Shown one piece after another: positions 34,058-45,215 of a stretch of 64,000 nt of DNA. This stretch comes from Dipteronia dyeriana (taxonomy: Eukaryota > Streptophyta > Magnoliopsida > Sapindales > Sapindaceae), in contig CM065299.1 of assembly GCA_032871835.1 (NCBI GenBank), forward strand, positions 30,368,074-30,432,073, in the 5' to 3' direction. The stretch's first letter is position 1; every line of letters begins with the position of its first letter. Below the pieces are notes generated by a model that did no database searches, had not been told where the DNA came from, and saw only the letters and a program-made list of their open reading frames with translations. The position numbers and the translations under genes are program-made.

Positions 34058-34961
34058 ACAATCCCCACATAAAGCCTATCTTCTTGGCATCAGAAGAAAT
34101 ATCAACTCCCCGATTCACTTTCGTCCCTTCAAGGACCCAATATTCTGGCGGGTTGGACATAAAAAAATAATTTACAGTCTGACCAGATTGCCTTAGTGTG
34201 AAGAAATGCCTAATTTCGCTAGGTGAGGGTGGTGACAAGTTCATCCGACTCCACATGTGCCGTATACACATTAGTATTCTATAGCTGTTCGGGGCAAGTT
34301 GGGACGAAGCAATCTCTGCCTTGGCAAGGAACTAAGCGATGAACGACTGGAGAGGAAGACTTACACCACAAAAGAGCATGGACCCATAAATCGCCACCAT
34401 ACCCGGAAGTAAGTTCCATGCGGCTCTATCACCAGCATGAGTCATTATAATCGAGTCATCTAGGTCAAACCGAGCACGATACTTCTCGATTTTAGCTTTC
34501 CCGACCATATTCAGCTCGGTATCATATCCACTCGAACGATCAAGAGAAAAGGGGATATGAGATGCACTATGCTCATCCTCAACATTTTTTTCATCAATTA
34601 TTTGCCTCCTGATTTGAAAACTGCCTGAGCCACGTTTGTGAACTACACGTTTACTTTGATGTTTTCCCATCCTTGATCGTAAAGGAACCTTGTGATGATT
34701 AGAAACATAAGATTCATAACTAGAAGAAGATTCAGAGCTATAACTAAAGTAAGCGTCAAAATGAAGCCCAGAAACATCAACATCCAAAAAAAGAGGCTTT
34801 TCAGGAGAAATTTCCCCTAATAATCTACGAACAAAGGAAACCAATTGAAGATCTCCACATTCAAGTGCTTCGAAAGCTATAACAAAAAGGTGATGATGGG
34901 AAGCTAGATCCATCGAAACTAACCTGTAAAGTAAATATAACGAAACCTGGAAAAGCTTCAA
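34058..34961 (-). pseudogene. Antisense ORF of gypsy element E, 'putative gypsy type transposon' domain
   Basis: Minus strand, Met at 34961. An acidic Ser-rich N-terminus (YSSESSSSYESYVSN) precedes DSIIMTHAGDRAAW, PGMVAIYGSMLFCGVSLPL, MCIRHMWSRMNL, IRHFFTLRQSG and DAKKIGFMWG. This resembles the plant domain named 'putative gypsy type transposon' (Pfam family recalled as PF04195). One in-frame TAG at 34332-34334 splits it. The C-terminus is cut by the LTR fragment. Extra ORFs in antisense between pol and the 3' LTR are known in Tat-lineage elements; their function is unknown. The PPT and LTR to its right read on the plus strand, consistent with antisense placement in E. Confidence 0.8.
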
Positions 34962-35423
34962 TGGAGAGTTGAGATGAAATCTCTGCGCAAGAAAATCGAG
35001 GTTGAATATTTAATTCTGTAAAAAATGAACCAGAATAGTTCCATTTCGGCTTTTTAAGTTATTCAAAAATAAAAAACGTGAAACCCTAGAATCTCAAAAG
35101 GAGAGATAAATCAGGATTCGATGATGTACGCGGTGTATCGGATGACCTATAAGTTGCTTCTCATAAATGCTACTAGGGGGGATGAAACGGTTGAAAGACA
35201 CGTGTCAAGGAAAGAACTGACCCAAGCCGTCAGAATTCCAAAACGTCTCAATCACTGAGATTTAGCATGAAGGGGCAAATTTCATTTACGTGGTAGCCAT
35301 TAAGACACATCATTACTGCAAGGCGCTATTTAAAGCTTATTATTCTGGTATTAATGAGGCATAATAGATTAAAGGGTCAATTAAAATACTTTTACCAAGA
35401 ACCAATTCCTACTCGATAAAAAT
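34962..35423 (+). other. Element E 3' UTR
   Basis: There is no ORF of note. It lies between the antisense ORF start and the polypurine tract and could hold the antisense promoter, but I see no clear signal. Confidence 0.5.
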
Positions 35424-35438
35424 ATTTTAAGGGGGTAT
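35424..35438 (+). promoter_or_regulatory. Polypurine tract of element E
   Basis: ATTTTAAGGGGGTAT directly precedes the TGTTATATG LTR start. Confidence 0.75.
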
Positions 35439-36170
35439 TGTTATATGTATACTTTTGTCGAATGTACACGTCACTGACAAGGTGGACAATCCTTTAAAAT
35501 TGCAAAGTAGATATCTGAATAGGCATTTGGAAAGTACCCTTCAAGACATCGTAAATGAATAGGAACCCGAGTATGTGAGAATATAAGTATTCGAAAAAGT
35601 CATGACCTGCTCGGGACCAAGTGATATCATGTTTTACTCGAGACAGATATGAGAAACCCGAATAAAGAAATCCAGTACATGATTTGCACGTGGGTGAACC
35701 AAAAGTCATGCTTAAATACGCAAGGCATCCATATCAAGAAGAATTTTTAGAAGAATAAAATACCAAACAGGAAACAGGTTCCAAATCAGACAACAACTCT
35801 ATTTCGAGAAGACTGCACATTTATAAGGAAATAAATCCTAAACGGACTAGATCACTAGAGTCCCATTCGATCTCCATACAATCTCCACAATAGGAAAGAA
35901 GTTAAAGACGACTCCAACAAGGATTATGGTTATATGCATATATAAATAGACCCATAATCTCATTGTTAGAAGATATAGAAAAAAGTACACAATCAATAGC
36001 AGAGAGAGAAAAAAGAGATCGAGTGGTGTAATTCTTTATTTCAATAGTGGATTTTGGCTCGGTTGTTGATTCAACCACCCGCGGACGTTTCTCCAATCAC
36101 CCGAGTTTTACCACTTAAACTTGTGTCTTATTCGCTTCAAATTGCATTCTTTTTCTCTTTCTCTTTGACA
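35439..36170 (+). repeat. 3' LTR of gypsy element E
   Basis: It is 732 bp, from TGTTATATG to CTTTGACA. The TATA box TATATAAATAG is at 35939-35949. U5 has CCCGCGGACGTTTCTCC ... TTTTACCACTTAAACTTGTGTC (36079-36127), strikingly like the U5 block of the copia LTRs here. The 58 bp after it (36171-36228) are unassigned. The matching 5' LTR lies left of the window. Confidence 0.75.
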
Positions 36171-36228
36171 GGTTATAATTAAATCCAATCTTGTTGACTT
36201 TCTCATCCATGGAGAAATCAACGTCAAC

Positions 36229-37282
36229 ACTTAGTAACTAGACTACATTTTTTTATGATCTTTCATGCATATGTCTAGTTCCCATAGGGTATGTTTGATC
36301 ATTATATTTTATGTTGAGTGCTTGTTTGCACTAATGCATTCATTAATCATATAGGAAGTCCTTGTAAAAGGCATGAAGTCTTGACTAGGACATGTGGCCC
36401 GAATAACTAAGCAAGAAGTCTTGATTAGGACATGTGGTCCGGATAATCAAGCATGAGAGACTTTCTAGAGACATGAGTGCCTTGGATAGAAAGTAAAATT
36501 TTATTGGTAGACCCGAGATGTTGAGATGCGATGGAGTCCATGGATAGGATGAGTCATTTGTTGATACCAACTTCTTAACGGTGTTGGTTAGAGTGAACTC
36601 CAATTAAAAGTGTCATTTGTTGATCACTTTTGAGGAATTTCCAATCTACCAATAGAGATTGGGTAGATGTAGAGTCCAATAGAAAGTGTGTCATGTGTTT
36701 GTCACTTTTAAGGAATTTTTTATCTACTTTCCAATAAAAGTACCCATGGTTGTACTCAACTCGTGGACGTTTCCTCTACGGAGGTTTTACCACGTAAAAA
36801 CATAATGTGTCAATTCTTTCTATCCCTCTCATATATTTGTATGTGTATGTTATTATCTTGTTTTACAAGTTTCATAGTTAGATTTCTTAAAAGACAAGAT
36901 AGTTGTAATATGTGATTTACAAGCACTTCAAATGATCAAAATTGTAAATGTATTTGCACTTGTACATTGAACATATTTGTATATTTATTTTTTTGGAATA
37001 AAACTTGTACTTATAGAATATTATTGAGAATACAAGTATTGTATGTTTCTTAGTTTTATATGTTAGCCTCACTCTTACAACTTGTAAGCTTGTTTGACAA
37101 TACTTAACTTGATAACACATATTGCTTACTTAAGTTTGCTTTATTATCTGAAGTATTGTTATCAAAGCTAACTTCAGGGACAGACATAAGTTTGTTGTCA
37201 AAGTGATTGAAAAAGGAAGTAAAAACCTATTCGCCCTTTCTAGGTTTGCTTAAGATAATTTAACCGCGTTTGTACAATTTCA
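36229..37282 (+). repeat. 5'-truncated 5' LTR of element C
   Basis: It aligns with the last 1.07 kb of the C 3' LTR (44146-45214), from TTAGTAACTAGACTAC to ACAATTTCA. It includes the minisatellite-like part and the U5 block CTCGTGGACGTTTCC (36758-36772). The first 1.5 kb is missing. Confidence 0.87.
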
Positions 37283-37283
37283 T

Positions 37284-37299
37284 TTAGTATCAGAGCAGG
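37284..37299 (+). other. Primer binding site of element C
   Basis: TTAGTATCAGAGCAGG starts one base after the LTR and is of the tRNA-Met type, as in B2. Confidence 0.83.
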
Positions 37300-37363
37300 T
37301 TGCTAGAAAAAACTTAGAGAGAACTAGGCTACAAACTCGGTTGATTGTTTGGGTTTTAGAGCA

Positions 37364-39387
37364 ATGGGTCTACATGAGGAGACGATGTCAGAAGGAGCAT
37401 CATACTCTAGACCTCCATTTCTCAAAGGATATAATTATGGGTTTTGGAAGTTAACGATGAAGGCTTACATCTGATCTATAGATGAACGAGCATGGATGAC
37501 TGCTGAGGAAGGTTACCCTTCTCCTAACAAAATGCTTGAAGATGGATCTATAGTTCCTAAGCCCAGCAGTGAATGGAATACAAATGACTTTGAATTGGCT
37601 AAGTGGCATCAAAGGGCCATGAACGCCATCTTTGGAGGAGTGGACAATAGGTAATTTTCCTATATCCAAAATTTGGAGACCGCCAGAGAAGCTTGGGATT
37701 TGCTTCAAGTGACCAATGAGGGAACAAATGCGGTAAGGAAATCTCGGCTCCAAAAGCTTACATCTCAATTTAAAATGTTACAAATGAATAAGGAGGACAA
37801 ATTTGATGACTTTCAATTTAAGCTTTTAGACATAGCTAATCACTTGTCATACCAATCTCTAGAGAGAGACTCAATTAGAAGATCTTAAGGTCTTTGCCCA
37901 AACGGTTCAAGGCTAAGGTGACGACTATTGAAGAAAACAAAGACGTTGATAGCATGAGTGTCGATAAATTGCTAGGATCTCTTCAAACCTATGAGGCAAG
38001 CTTGAAACCTAAAGCTAAGAGCAAGAAGTAGCTCTTAAAGTCATCAATGAAGACAGTGAAGATGATGACGAGTTGATGGCGTTGTTGGTTAGGAAGTTTA
38101 GAAAGTTTGTTATAAGGAATGCCATGCCAAGTGGCAAATTTTCTAAAGAGAAGGAAGTCAAGAAATCATCATCTCCAAAGAATAAGAAGAGTGGTCAAGT
38201 CAAGACCAATCATAAAGTTAAATGATTTAAGTGTAAGAAGTTTGGTCATTACGCTTTGGAATGTCCAAGTGAGAAGACAAATAAGGACAAGAAGGGTAAG
38301 GCTATGACAGCCACATGGAGTGATGATGAGAGCTCTAGTGAGGAGTCTTTAAGTGAAAAAGTGTTGGTTATTAACTTTATTGCTTTCACGACCTCTCACA
38401 ACATGCTAGAGGAAGGTTGTCAAACATCTTTGAGTAAGGTGATTGATTCAAATCATCAAGAGTGTTCTAGTTCTAAACCAACCTTTCATAAGCTTTTGAC
38501 TAAAGTGGAGAGTCTTGTAAATGAGAGAAATAAAGCTTTAAGTAAGGTTGAGAAGAAGGATGATTTGATCAAATTGTAAGTAGATAAGTTTGTAAGAGTC
38601 ACTCAAAGGCTTCTAAGTGAAAAATATGAAATCTTAAAGAAGTTTAGAGAGGTTGAAAAGATAGTCCTTGAAAAAGAAAAGATCATTTCTACTTCGAAGA
38701 AGAAGAAGCAAGATTATACTGAGGAAATCGACATTGCTAAGGAGGCCATCAAGGACTTAGTAAATTAATATATTAATGTGTCAAAAGTGAAAAATCTTGC
38801 TAATTCCCAATGAGGTACTAGTGGCCTGATAGTTGGGGAGAAGATCATAGAAGCATCACTTCCTACAAGCAAGGAGATTGTTGAAATAGATAAGAAACCT
38901 CTTAAGAAGATAAGCTCTAAGGCTAAAAAGAAGTCAAAGGACAAGGTATCTCTATAAACTCCTATTATTTCTACATATACTCTGGAAGGTACAATCTCAC
39001 CTTTTATTCCTATTTGTCTTTTTTGCAATACTATAGGTCTTAGGCCCAAGTTCTTTAAATACATTGAACATTGCAAACTAGAGAATGCATCTAGAGATAA
39101 TGAGATTGAACTTCAATATGAGCATGCTAAAGCTTTAGAATTTGAGAAGCATGATATGGTTGAAAAGCATGGTAAGTATGTTTAGAGTAAGAAGAAAGCA
39201 AACATTATTAAGCTTGACAAAGCATGTGATGTTAATATTGGAAAGAAGAGTATTAATGATATAATTGTAGATCAAGTCATTAAAGGTCTTTACTCGTTTC
39301 AATATTTTTTTCAAGAAAGATGTTGATGATGTTTGTGTAAGTTCACCCAAGACCAAGTGCTTCAAGGTTGAGTGCTTTTACCATTAG
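37364..39387 (+). pseudogene. gag: Sirevirus gag of element C
   Basis: It starts MGLHEETMSEGASYSRPP. YGFWKLTMKAYI and EAWDLLQVTNEGT identify the same Gag family as B. Stops at about 37471 and 37651 and frameshifts near 37845 and 38025 break it. The CCHC knuckle has lost its first Cys to TGA (then FKCKKFGHYALEC). The coiled coil (38500-38760) is followed by ICLFCNTIGLRPK, where the second knuckle has lost its His. It ends with CFKVECFYH at 39387, and no protease follows. C is older and more degraded than B but has the same plan. Confidence 0.87.
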
Positions 39388-41080
39388 TGTAATATGAACA
39401 TGTGAGACTAGCTTTAAGATTAGTGTTAAGAATATTGAGAAACCTAGCTAGTTTGCTTGGATTCTTCATGTCTTGACATGAACTTAGATATCTCACATAA
39501 TTTGTTATGATAGTCGAAGTATGTTGTTTAACTTCAGAGAAGTTGCATTAATGAAATCTATATGGTCTTGTTTGTGTTAAAGCTTTTAGAGAAAGTCATT
39601 TTTTATGTGTTTGAGTTGAAGTGTTTAGTCTTTATTCTCTTAGGAAGAAACACCAATAACTTTTTGTCATGAAGACAAACAAGCCAAGAGAGCTCATAAA
39701 AAGGGTGAAGGCTTTACATTGGATGAAAAAGTTTGCTAAGGTATTTCCATATCCTATAGCTTGCTTTCTAATTTTTCATCTTTCTACTCTATGTTTGTTT
39801 CACATCATGTAGTATATCATATTAGAGAGCTAGTGTAGCATTCTTGTGGTTCTCATTGACATTTGCTCTTTTATAATCTCCTAATGATAATGCTCACATT
39901 GATCTTAATCATGATATGTGTATTATATGTTCGATTGTTGAGTGACATATTTTGAAAAATACGAGATTCATATTCTTTGAAAGCTACTCTCTTGAGAAGT
40001 AATGATCTTGAGTAAATCTCTTTATATTGCTCATAGATCATGTGCTTGTAAACCATAAAACTTAGTTTTCAAAAAATGCATTTTGCTTCTCTTATGTATT
40101 TTGTTAAGTAAGTTGAGTTTGCTAATATGTAAGTTGTGGATACACCTTGAAGTCTTTTGACTAGTACATTTAAGAAGACCTATGGTTAGTATCCACTTTG
40201 CTTCGGCAACTACACATAACTCACTGAGCACCTTCATGGAAAAGGCTACATACTTTGGTTGTGAAGCCACCCAATGTAGGAAATGGCTACATCATTATGA
40301 TGAGTGAAAACCGTCATTAAGTGTATACGTTTATATATATTTTTAAAATAAAAATAAAAAATGTGTTGAAAAAGAATCAATAAAAAAAATCTTTGATTCA
40401 AGGCTTATAAAGAAAATGAAGAAGACCTAAAGAAGTATAGTTGAAAATCAAAAGTGCTCGGGTTGAAAAATAGAAATGGAATGACGAGCCACATGCACAC
40501 AAACGCTCAAATGTTGAGTTTTATTCTCTTAAATGCAAAAATTCCAGGTGATAATTGATTTGACCTTTTATGGAAAAGCTTAAAATGATTAGATGTGGAC
40601 GTGATTTGCATGTTGATTATCAAATTACTCCTCTACATATGCCTGAAGCAAAATTCACACACACACACTTTTGTTTATAAGTGTTTTGATATTCTTGCAA
40701 CTAAAGAAGAATTATGTGAGAGATTGGAAATCTTAGTGTATCTCTCATAGTTTATGGAGCTTATTTTATTTGATTTCTTTAAAATTGCTTGAGTGTGTGA
40801 TTGTGTGAAATTCATTATGAACATTATGCTATCTTGATCCGAGATGGAGCATAGTATGCTAAACTTTGTTCTATTTTATGATATGTTCACATGTTTCATC
40901 TTGTTATATGTTGGCATACTTTTGACGTAATGAATCTTGTAAGATGCTACTTATTATCTTTATCTTGAATGATGATTCATTGTTTTATCATGTCTTTATA
41001 TTTGTATTTTTATGTGACTAACTTGCTTCGGTTGTTTTCCACTTATTTTTTATGTGTTTAGTATTTCTCTACACAAGATC
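39388..41080 (+). other. Element C non-coding region
   Basis: It corresponds to 9212-10896 of B1. From about 39960 it aligns with the post-RNase H region of A and contains the CTTCATG block (40232-40321). No pol codons are seen. A degenerate polypurine site lies near 40847. Confidence 0.7.
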
Positions 41081-42159
41081 ATGGGACGAACCAAAGCAAT
41101 TGATGGTGGAAAGACATCTAAACCCATTGACAAGTCCAAGTCATCCTCTAAGGGATCCAAGTCCTCTAAGGAGAAATCTTTAATAGTTATGGGAACCAAT
41201 AAGCTATTTCAAGAGAGAGGTATCGACTTGAGCAAATGTGTAGGTTCTTATGTTCATCAGTGCTTTATTGATAGAAATTGGGAATCTTGGGTTAGCATGC
41301 TTAGTATGGTTAATGATAGTGTTGTTAGGGAATTCTATCATGAATATAAGGAAAGTGCTACCTATCTAGATGCCTTGATGAACATAAGAGATGTTGTCTT
41401 TAGAGTAAATTCGGAGAACATTAATAAGTTCCTTGGATTGCCTAATGATATTCAGTCGGATTTTCTCGATGTGGATGTAATAGAAAATCTCAATATCATA
41501 GGTCAAACTATTTGTGATGACATTAATTTTGAATGGATGTCGAGCTTATATTAGTCAAGGTGAGTTAACTAAGGTGAGTGCCTTTTGGCATCTCTTTACA
41601 TGTACTAATCTTATAGGTTCTTCAAACATTACCGAGCTTAAAAAAGAGAAAATCAAGATTGTACATGCCTTAGTGACAATCTACCTATAAACCTTGGAGA
41701 GGTTCTCATGTCTTATTTAGATAGTGTAGCTTTGACAACAAGATTGGACAAAAAGTGGCATTACTGGGGTTTATAACTCAACTGTGTATGGCTCATGGTG
41801 TGAAGACACAAGAGGAAGATGTGCTCTTACCTCCCTTAGGAAAGTTTAGTGACAAACGTGTGACATTTATGTCATACAAGAACAAGGGAAATGCTTATGA
41901 TACATTAGGACTCTTTAGTGGATCTCAAGATGCAAGCCATGTGATTAGCACAAGTTATCATCTGGATTGGGCAACTCAATTGAAGAAAGAGGTTAAAGAG
42001 TCAAAATTGAAGATTGAATAACTCAAGGCAAGGGTAGCTCAACAAGATGCTAGAATTAAAGAGTTGGAGGATGGTAGTTCTACAAGCAAGAGACCATATC
42101 TTAAGCAATATGTGAGATCTACCAACCGCTCGAAGTTCTTTGGTGAAACAAGTGGCTAG
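41081..42159 (+). pseudogene. Downstream 'env-like' position ORF (element C)
   Basis: MGRTKAIDGGKTSK begins a basic N-terminus that is open here, unlike in B. The core has WESWVSMLSMVND, VREFYHEYKESATYLDAL, INKFLGLPND and LDVDVIENLNIIG. It breaks at a frameshift near 41535 and others near 41680-41750. The C-terminal part resumes at 41755 (HGVKTQEEDVLLPPLGKFSDK), with a TAA at 42018 before the coiled coil and FFGETSG end. Similarity to B across a diverged element suggests the protein was once under selection. No signal peptide or membrane helix is seen. Confidence 0.72.
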
Positions 42160-42672
42160 TGGTATGATGAGGTGCATTTCTTCTCTTATCCTTTTGGCTT
42201 CATTTCATGTCAAAAATGGGGAGAAATTAGATATGCTAGCTTTCTTAGTTTCTTTCAATCTTTTATGTGTATTTGGAGATTTATTTGTTTCTTTTGAGTA
42301 TTATTTGAACACGCTTGAACTTTTATTATCGCATGTAATATTGTGTTTTGATTTGGTTAAGAATAATTGTGAGATGGCATGTATTAAGGGGGAGATACAT
42401 GATTAATGGGATTTAAATGTTGATTTCTTGCCAAAATATATGTTGCCATATTTTGTTTTCTCTTTGATATGCATTGTGCTTTAAGTTGACTTTAGGTGGC
42501 TACATGAGAAGATCAAGAAGAAGTTCAATATTTGATGAGGATTAGTCTATGAGTGTATGAGTCATTATAACTCATTGTAACTCAAAGTGACCAATATTCT
42601 TTGTAATTGTTTTTATTGTTTTTAGTATATATGTATAATGGTTTTGAAATGGAATTTGCCAAAGGGGGAGAT
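42160..42672 (+). promoter_or_regulatory. Element C 3' UTR with polypurine tracts
   Basis: CATGTCAAAAATGGGGAGAAA (42206-42226), AAGGGGGAGATACATG (42387-42402) and GCCAAAGGGGGAGAT (42658-42672) occur in the same order as in B1. The last abuts the LTR. Confidence 0.8.
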
Positions 42673-45214
42673 TGGTTTTTGGTTTGTGTTGGTATTAATT
42701 CCTTATCAAAATAATGTTTTACTTGTATTGACTAGTTGACTTAGATTGATGATGATTCAAGGTTCGAAAAAGATATGGCAACCTATCAAGTAAGTTCAAG
42801 TCTTCAAAGAGAAATGTGCTTTATTGTTCTACAAAGGTATATTTAGACCTCATTTCTCTTACAAGGCTTAGGCACACACACATTGCTTCCATATGTGTTC
42901 CTGAATCATTGTGCTCATTTTGTATAACACATTCACACACTTGATATTGAATGCTCAAGCATTGGTGTTAAACTGACTAGTTTTGGAAAATGCATATATG
43001 TGAACTATGTCTATGAAATAAACATTCTTGTGTGATATGTGTTTTTGTATTTATATGTTTGTATATCATAGACCTTGGACTTGATTTTTTTATTACATTG
43101 TTTCTTATTGAGTTTCGATCATTTTGGTTACTCATATATTTGATTTCAAGTTCCGAGTTAAGAGTTACGAAACTTTTCGGTCATTGTACATGCATTGTCT
43201 TCATCTTCGTATATCGAGTCGAATTTATAATTTCTGGTCCAAGTTTCATAGATGTCTATGTGCATGAGAGATTCCCGGTTCATAATTCATAAACAGATTC
43301 AAATTTGGAGTTCGGAGGCCAGAGAACGGAGAAAGGTCGAAGAACGTGGAGGTACTCGAAGGACGTGGAGATTCAAAATGACCACCATGCTATTCCTCCA
43401 GAGATGGCGCATGGCCATCTCGGGAAGAATACCTTGCTGACCCTGAGATGGCCACACCCCATCTTGAGAAGGCAAGGTACATGGTGGGCACTATCATTCC
43501 TATATCATTTTCAAGAAGGTTTGAGAAGCTTTGATTACTGTTTTTGGTGGTTCAACACACAAAAGGACTGCATATTATCACTTAAGGTATTGAATTTCTT
43601 CTTGAGTTTTTGCTCTTAAATGTGTTCAATAACCTTGGGCTTCATTCTTCCATACATGTATGTGTTTTGTATATAGTTTATTTAGAGGTTTAGACTCTTT
43701 TGAAGCTAGTAGGAAATTGATTGACATCTCACATGTTTGAGTTAGGTTTTGATCTTTGCCTATATTTTCACATGTTTTGGATTGTATTGTGCTAGTTTCT
43801 ATCTAGGACTATTTTGTGAACTTTGATTGATTGATTTTTGACAAAATATTCTCTACATGTGTTAGGTTCATTTGATTGAATATTTTTAGGAATAACGCAT
43901 TTGATTGAGTTCTTAGAGCTATTCTTGAGTTTAATTGTATATAGTGAATGTTATATGCTTTAGGACTTTTGCTAGAAATCTAATTGCCATTGTCACATGA
44001 TTTTAGCATATTTTTTGTCCATGTGACTGAAACCTTGAATATGTACTAAGTGTTAATACTTTGATTCAAGTTTTAGTCTCATGAATGATTCTAGATATTA
44101 ATTGTGTTTGTAGTGCTTTCACATGTTCTAGATTTATCATTCTTGCTTAGTAACTAGACTACGTTTATTTATGATTATTCATGCATATGTCTAGTTCCCA
44201 TAGGATATGTTTGATCATCGTATTCTATGTTGAGTGCTTGTTTGCGTTATGCATTCATTGATCACATAGGAAGTCCTTGTAAAAGGCATGAAGTCTTGGC
44301 TTGGACATGTGGTTCGGATAGTTAAGCAAGAAGTCTTGATTAGGACATGTGGTCCAGATAATCAAGCATGAGAGACTTGCTTGAAGCATGAGTGCCTTGG
44401 ATAGAAAGTAGACTTTTATTGGTAAACTTGAGATGTTGAGATACGATAGAGTCCATGGATAAGAAGAGTCATTTGTTGATCATTCTAGTGGAATTTTTGA
44501 CTTTTTAACCATGTTGGTTAGAGTGGACTCCAATAGAAAGTGTGTCATTTTTTGATCGCTTTTGAGAAATTTCTAATCTACCAATAGGGAATGGGTAGAT
44601 GTAGAGTCCAATAGAAAGTGTGTCATGTGTTGGTCACTTTTGAGGAATTTCGTATCTACTTTCCAATAAAAGTACCCAATGATTGTATTCAACCCGTGGA
44701 TGTTTCCTCTACGGAGGTTTTACAATGTAAAAACATAATATGTCAATTCTTCATATCCCTCCCATATATTTGTTTGTGCATGTTAGTATCTTGTTTTATA
44801 AGTTTCATAGTTAAATTTCTTAAAAGACAAGATATTTGTAATATATGATTTACAAGCACTTCAAATGATCAAAATTGTAAATGTATTTGTACTTGTACAT
44901 TGAACATATTTGTATATATTAGGTTTTTTGGAAGAATACTTGTACATATTGAACATTAATGAGAATACAAGTATTGTATGTTTGTTAGTTTTATATGTTA
45001 ACCTCTCTTGCAACTTGTAAGCTTGTTTGACAATACTTAACTTGATAACACATATTGCTTACTTAGGTATGCTTTATTATCTTAAGTATTGTTATCCAAT
45101 CTAACTAGAGCGACAAGCATAAGTTTGTTTTCAAGGGATTGAAAAAGGTGTAAAAGCCTATTCACCCCTCCTCCAGGTTAGCTTTAGACAACTTAACTTT
45201 TTTTGTGCAATTTT
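42673..45214 (+). repeat. 3' LTR of element C
   Basis: This 2.5-kb LTR starts TGGTTTTTGG and ends near GTGCAATTTT. U3 has two of the three palindromes (43398-43423 and 43441-43472) upstream of CTATATCA (about 43500). The minisatellite is loose (44270-44420) and U5 has CCCGTGGATGTTTCC (44694-44708). It passes without spacer into element D coding sequence; no target duplication can be seen because the 5' LTR is truncated. Confidence 0.85.
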
Positions 45215-45215
45215 A

